This document shows, in pieces, positions 62,571 to 64,000 of a stretch of DNA of 64,000 nt. The stretch covers positions 3,968,001 through 4,032,000 of the forward strand of contig NZ_JAPEOB010000001.1 in assembly GCF_026341775.1 (NCBI RefSeq). The letters are read 5' to 3'. The notes beneath the pieces were generated by a model. It was not told the DNA's origin and searched no databases. It saw only the letters and a program-made list of their open reading frames with translations. Source of the DNA: Streptomyces sp. NBC_00654. Its GTDB lineage: Bacteria > Actinomycetota > Actinomycetes > Streptomycetales > Streptomycetaceae. The position numbers and the translations under genes are program-made. How positions within the stretch are numbered: the stretch's first letter is position 1; the number at the start of each line of letters is the position of its first letter.

Positions 62571-63626
62571 ATGAGCCGGATCACCGCTGTCCACGGAGCC
62601 CTGCCACCGCACCGCCACACCCAGCGCGAGATCACCGACATGGTGGCCCGCACCTGCCTGCCGCCGGGCGCCGGCCGCCGCGTACTCGACCGGCTCCACG
62701 AGAACGCGCAGGTCCGCAACCGCCACACGGTGCTGCCGCTGGAGAGTTATCGCGCACTGGACGGCTTCGGCGCCGCGAACGACGTGTTCATCGGCGCGGC
62801 CGTCCGCCTCGGTGCCGAGGCGGTACGCGGCGCGCTGCGCACGGCGTGCCTGCGGCCCACCGATGTGGATCTGCTGATGTTCACCTCCGTCACCGGAGTG
62901 GCCGCCCCGTCGGTGGACGCCCGGCTCGTGGGACGTCTCGGGCTGCGGCCCGATGTGAAACGGCTGCCGGTCTTCGGCCTGGGCTGTGTCGCCGGAGCCG
63001 CCGGTGTGGCACGGCTGCACGACTACCTCCTGGGCCACCCGGACCAGGTCGCGGTGCTCCTCTCGGTCGAGCTCTGCTCCCTCACCTTCCAGCGCGGCGA
63101 CATCACCCCCGCCAACATGGTGGCGACCGCGCTGTTCGGCGACGGGGCGTCCGCCGCGGTCGTCGTCGGCGGCCGGCGGGCCGCGGCCGGCGGCCCCGAG
63201 GTGGTCGCCACCCGGAGCAGGATGTACCCGGGCACCGAACACGTCATGGGCTGGGACATCGGCGACAGCGGCTTCAGAGTGGTCCTCGACCCGGCCGTCC
63301 CCGACGTCGTCCGCCGGTATCTCGCCGAGGACGTGACCGAGTTCCTGTCGGAACACGGCCTCAAACCGAAGGACATCGCCCACTGGGTGTGCCACCCCGG
63401 AGGCCCCAAGGTCCTGCGAGCCGTCACCGACGCACTGGCCCTGCCCCAGTCGGCGCTCGACGTCACCAGGCGTTCCCTGGCCGACGTCGGCAACCTGTCC
63501 TCGTCCTCCGTCCTGCACGTCCTGCGGGACACGCTGGCGGAGCGGCGGCCCGAACCGGGAACGCCCGGCCTGCTCATGGCCATGGGGCCCGGATTCTGCT
63601 GCGAACTGGTGCTGCTGCGCTGGTAG
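62571..63626 (+). CDS. Type III polyketide synthase (chalcone synthase-like)
   Basis: A 351-residue homodimeric ketosynthase that condenses malonyl-CoA with an acyl starter. The catalytic triad is Cys139 (FGLGCVAGAAG), His275 (CHPGGPKV) and Asn308 (VGNLSSSS). LFGDGASAAVVVG and AMGPGFCCELVLLRW are family hallmarks. The downstream isoprenylcysteine-methyltransferase-like gene gives the srsA-srsB arrangement of S. griseus phenolic-lipid (alkylresorcinol/pyrone) operons, so a long acyl starter is likely. ATG 62571 has AGGAG at 5 bases. Confidence 0.9.
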   Translation: MSRITAVHGALPPHRHTQREITDMVARTCLPPGAGRRVLDRLHENAQVRNRHTVLPLESYRALDGFGAANDVFIGAAVRLGAEAVRGALRTACLRPTDVDLLMFTSVTGVAAPSVDARLVGRLGLRPDVKRLPVFGLGCVAGAAGVARLHDYLLGHPDQVAVLLSVELCSLTFQRGDITPANMVATALFGDGASAAVVVGGRRAAAGGPEVVATRSRMYPGTEHVMGWDIGDSGFRVVLDPAVPDVVRRYLAEDVTEFLSEHGLKPKDIAHWVCHPGGPKVLRAVTDALALPQSALDVTRRSLADVGNLSSSSVLHVLRDTLAERRPEPGTPGLLMAMGPGFCCELVLLRW

Positions 63627-63638
63627 GACGGAGGTCGC

Positions 63639-64000
63639 GTGATCTGGTACACCGCGCTGGTGCTGGCCGTGGCGGGCGAACGCCTCGCCGAACTCGCCGT
63701 CGCACTGCGCCACACCCGCTGGAGCCTGGCCCGGGGCGGCACCGAAGCCGGCCGGGGGCACTACCCCGCGATGGTCGCCCTGCACACCGCCCTGCTGGCC
63801 GGCTGCCTGGCCGAAGCCGGCCTGGCCGGAAGGCCGTTCCTGCCCGGGCCCGGCTGGACCGCGGTGGCCGTGGTGCTCGCCGCGCAGGGCCTGCGCTGGT
63901 GGTGCGTCGGCACACTCGGACCCCAGTGGAACACCCGGGTCATCGTGGTCCCGGGCCTGCCCCTGGTGACCGGCGGACCCTACCGGTGGCTGCGCCACCC
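63639..64000 (+). CDS. Isoprenylcysteine carboxyl methyltransferase-like protein (partial)
   Basis: The frame starts at GTG 63639 behind CGGAGG, 12 bases after the PKS stop, and runs off the right edge (about 120 residues seen). The hydrophobic N-terminus YTALVLAVAGERLAELAVAL, a membrane segment around VALHTALLAGCLAE and the motif GPQWNTRVIVVPGLPLVTGGPYRWLRHP (key residues GPYRWLRHP) are hallmarks of the ICMT family. In the S. griseus srs operon such an enzyme O-methylates the alkylresorcinol. It is co-transcribed with the PKS gene. Confidence 0.88.
   Translation, partial: MIWYTALVLAVAGERLAELAVALRHTRWSLARGGTEAGRGHYPAMVALHTALLAGCLAEAGLAGRPFLPGPGWTAVAVVLAAQGLRWWCVGTLGPQWNTRVIVVPGLPLVTGGPYRWLRH

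Overview
The window is high-GC actinobacterial DNA, almost certainly from a Streptomyces chromosome. The evidence is the GTG/ATG start usage, tight ATGA/GTGA gene overlaps, sugar ABC importers without their own ATPase, lipoprotein and twin-arginine signal peptides, GC-rich perfect-stem terminators without long U tracts, and Streptomyces-type families (DUF6381, Nur-controlled nik genes, cholesterol oxidase, type III PKS). No rRNA, tRNA, CRISPR array, transposase or integrase was recognised.

Layout. (1) 1-6.4 kb: the end of an exopolysaccharide-type locus (partial sugar transferase, GT4 glycosyltransferase), a SUKH-like protein, a polyprenyl diphosphate synthase with a translationally coupled TPR protein behind a 30-bp dyad, and an APH-fold phosphotransferase. 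(2) 6.5-27.5 kb: a large glycan-utilisation locus. It holds an FAD oxidoreductase with a beta-sandwich tail, a heparinase-like toroid enzyme, a family 1 sugar-binding lipoprotein with two permeases, a secreted clan-A glycosidase with a CBM9-like domain, a CE7 esterase, a GH38 alpha-mannosidase, a NodB-like deacetylase, a Gfo/Idh/MocA dehydrogenase, a second FAD oxidoreductase, and two regulators (GntR-LacI hybrid, LacI). Repeated operators of form GGAAAnCGnTTTCC lie before most transcription units, and separate TTGACGCGTCAA operators lie between the regulators. (3) 27.6-32.1 kb: an OpuC-type osmolyte transporter whose ATPase is encoded on the opposite strand, with a second CE7 esterase between the two halves.

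(4) 33.6-36.9 kb: a sulfide/persulfide module (rhodanese-DUF2892, CstR-like repressor, TauE-like exporter, MBL-rhodanese protein) with three repressor boxes. (5) 36.9-41.9 kb: PIG-L deacetylase, XRE-cupin regulator, and a quinone-reductase plus two acyl-CoA dehydrogenase operon. (6) 42-47.2 kb: a nickel importer operon nikABCDE with a Nur-like box. (7) 47.4-55.1 kb: small and mixed genes, including a PI-PLC/GDPD-fold Tat protein, a Cys-rich protein, DUF779, a PHP phosphoesterase and a PAS/GAF/SpoIIE phosphatase. (8) 55.1-64 kb: ferredoxin-NADP reductase with an iron-box-like dyad, a c-di-AMP (ydaO) riboswitch before a LysM/lytic transglycosylase, cholesterol oxidase, an AhpD-like/DHDPR-like pair, UbiA prenyltransferase, and a type III PKS with an isoprenylcysteine-methyltransferase-like gene cut by the right edge (srsA-srsB-like).

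Two themes stand out. One is the redox-plus-hydrolase glycan locus with two separable operator families. The other is a set of nine genes whose start codon lies exactly 6 nt downstream of a -10-like hexamer, which predicts leaderless mRNAs.
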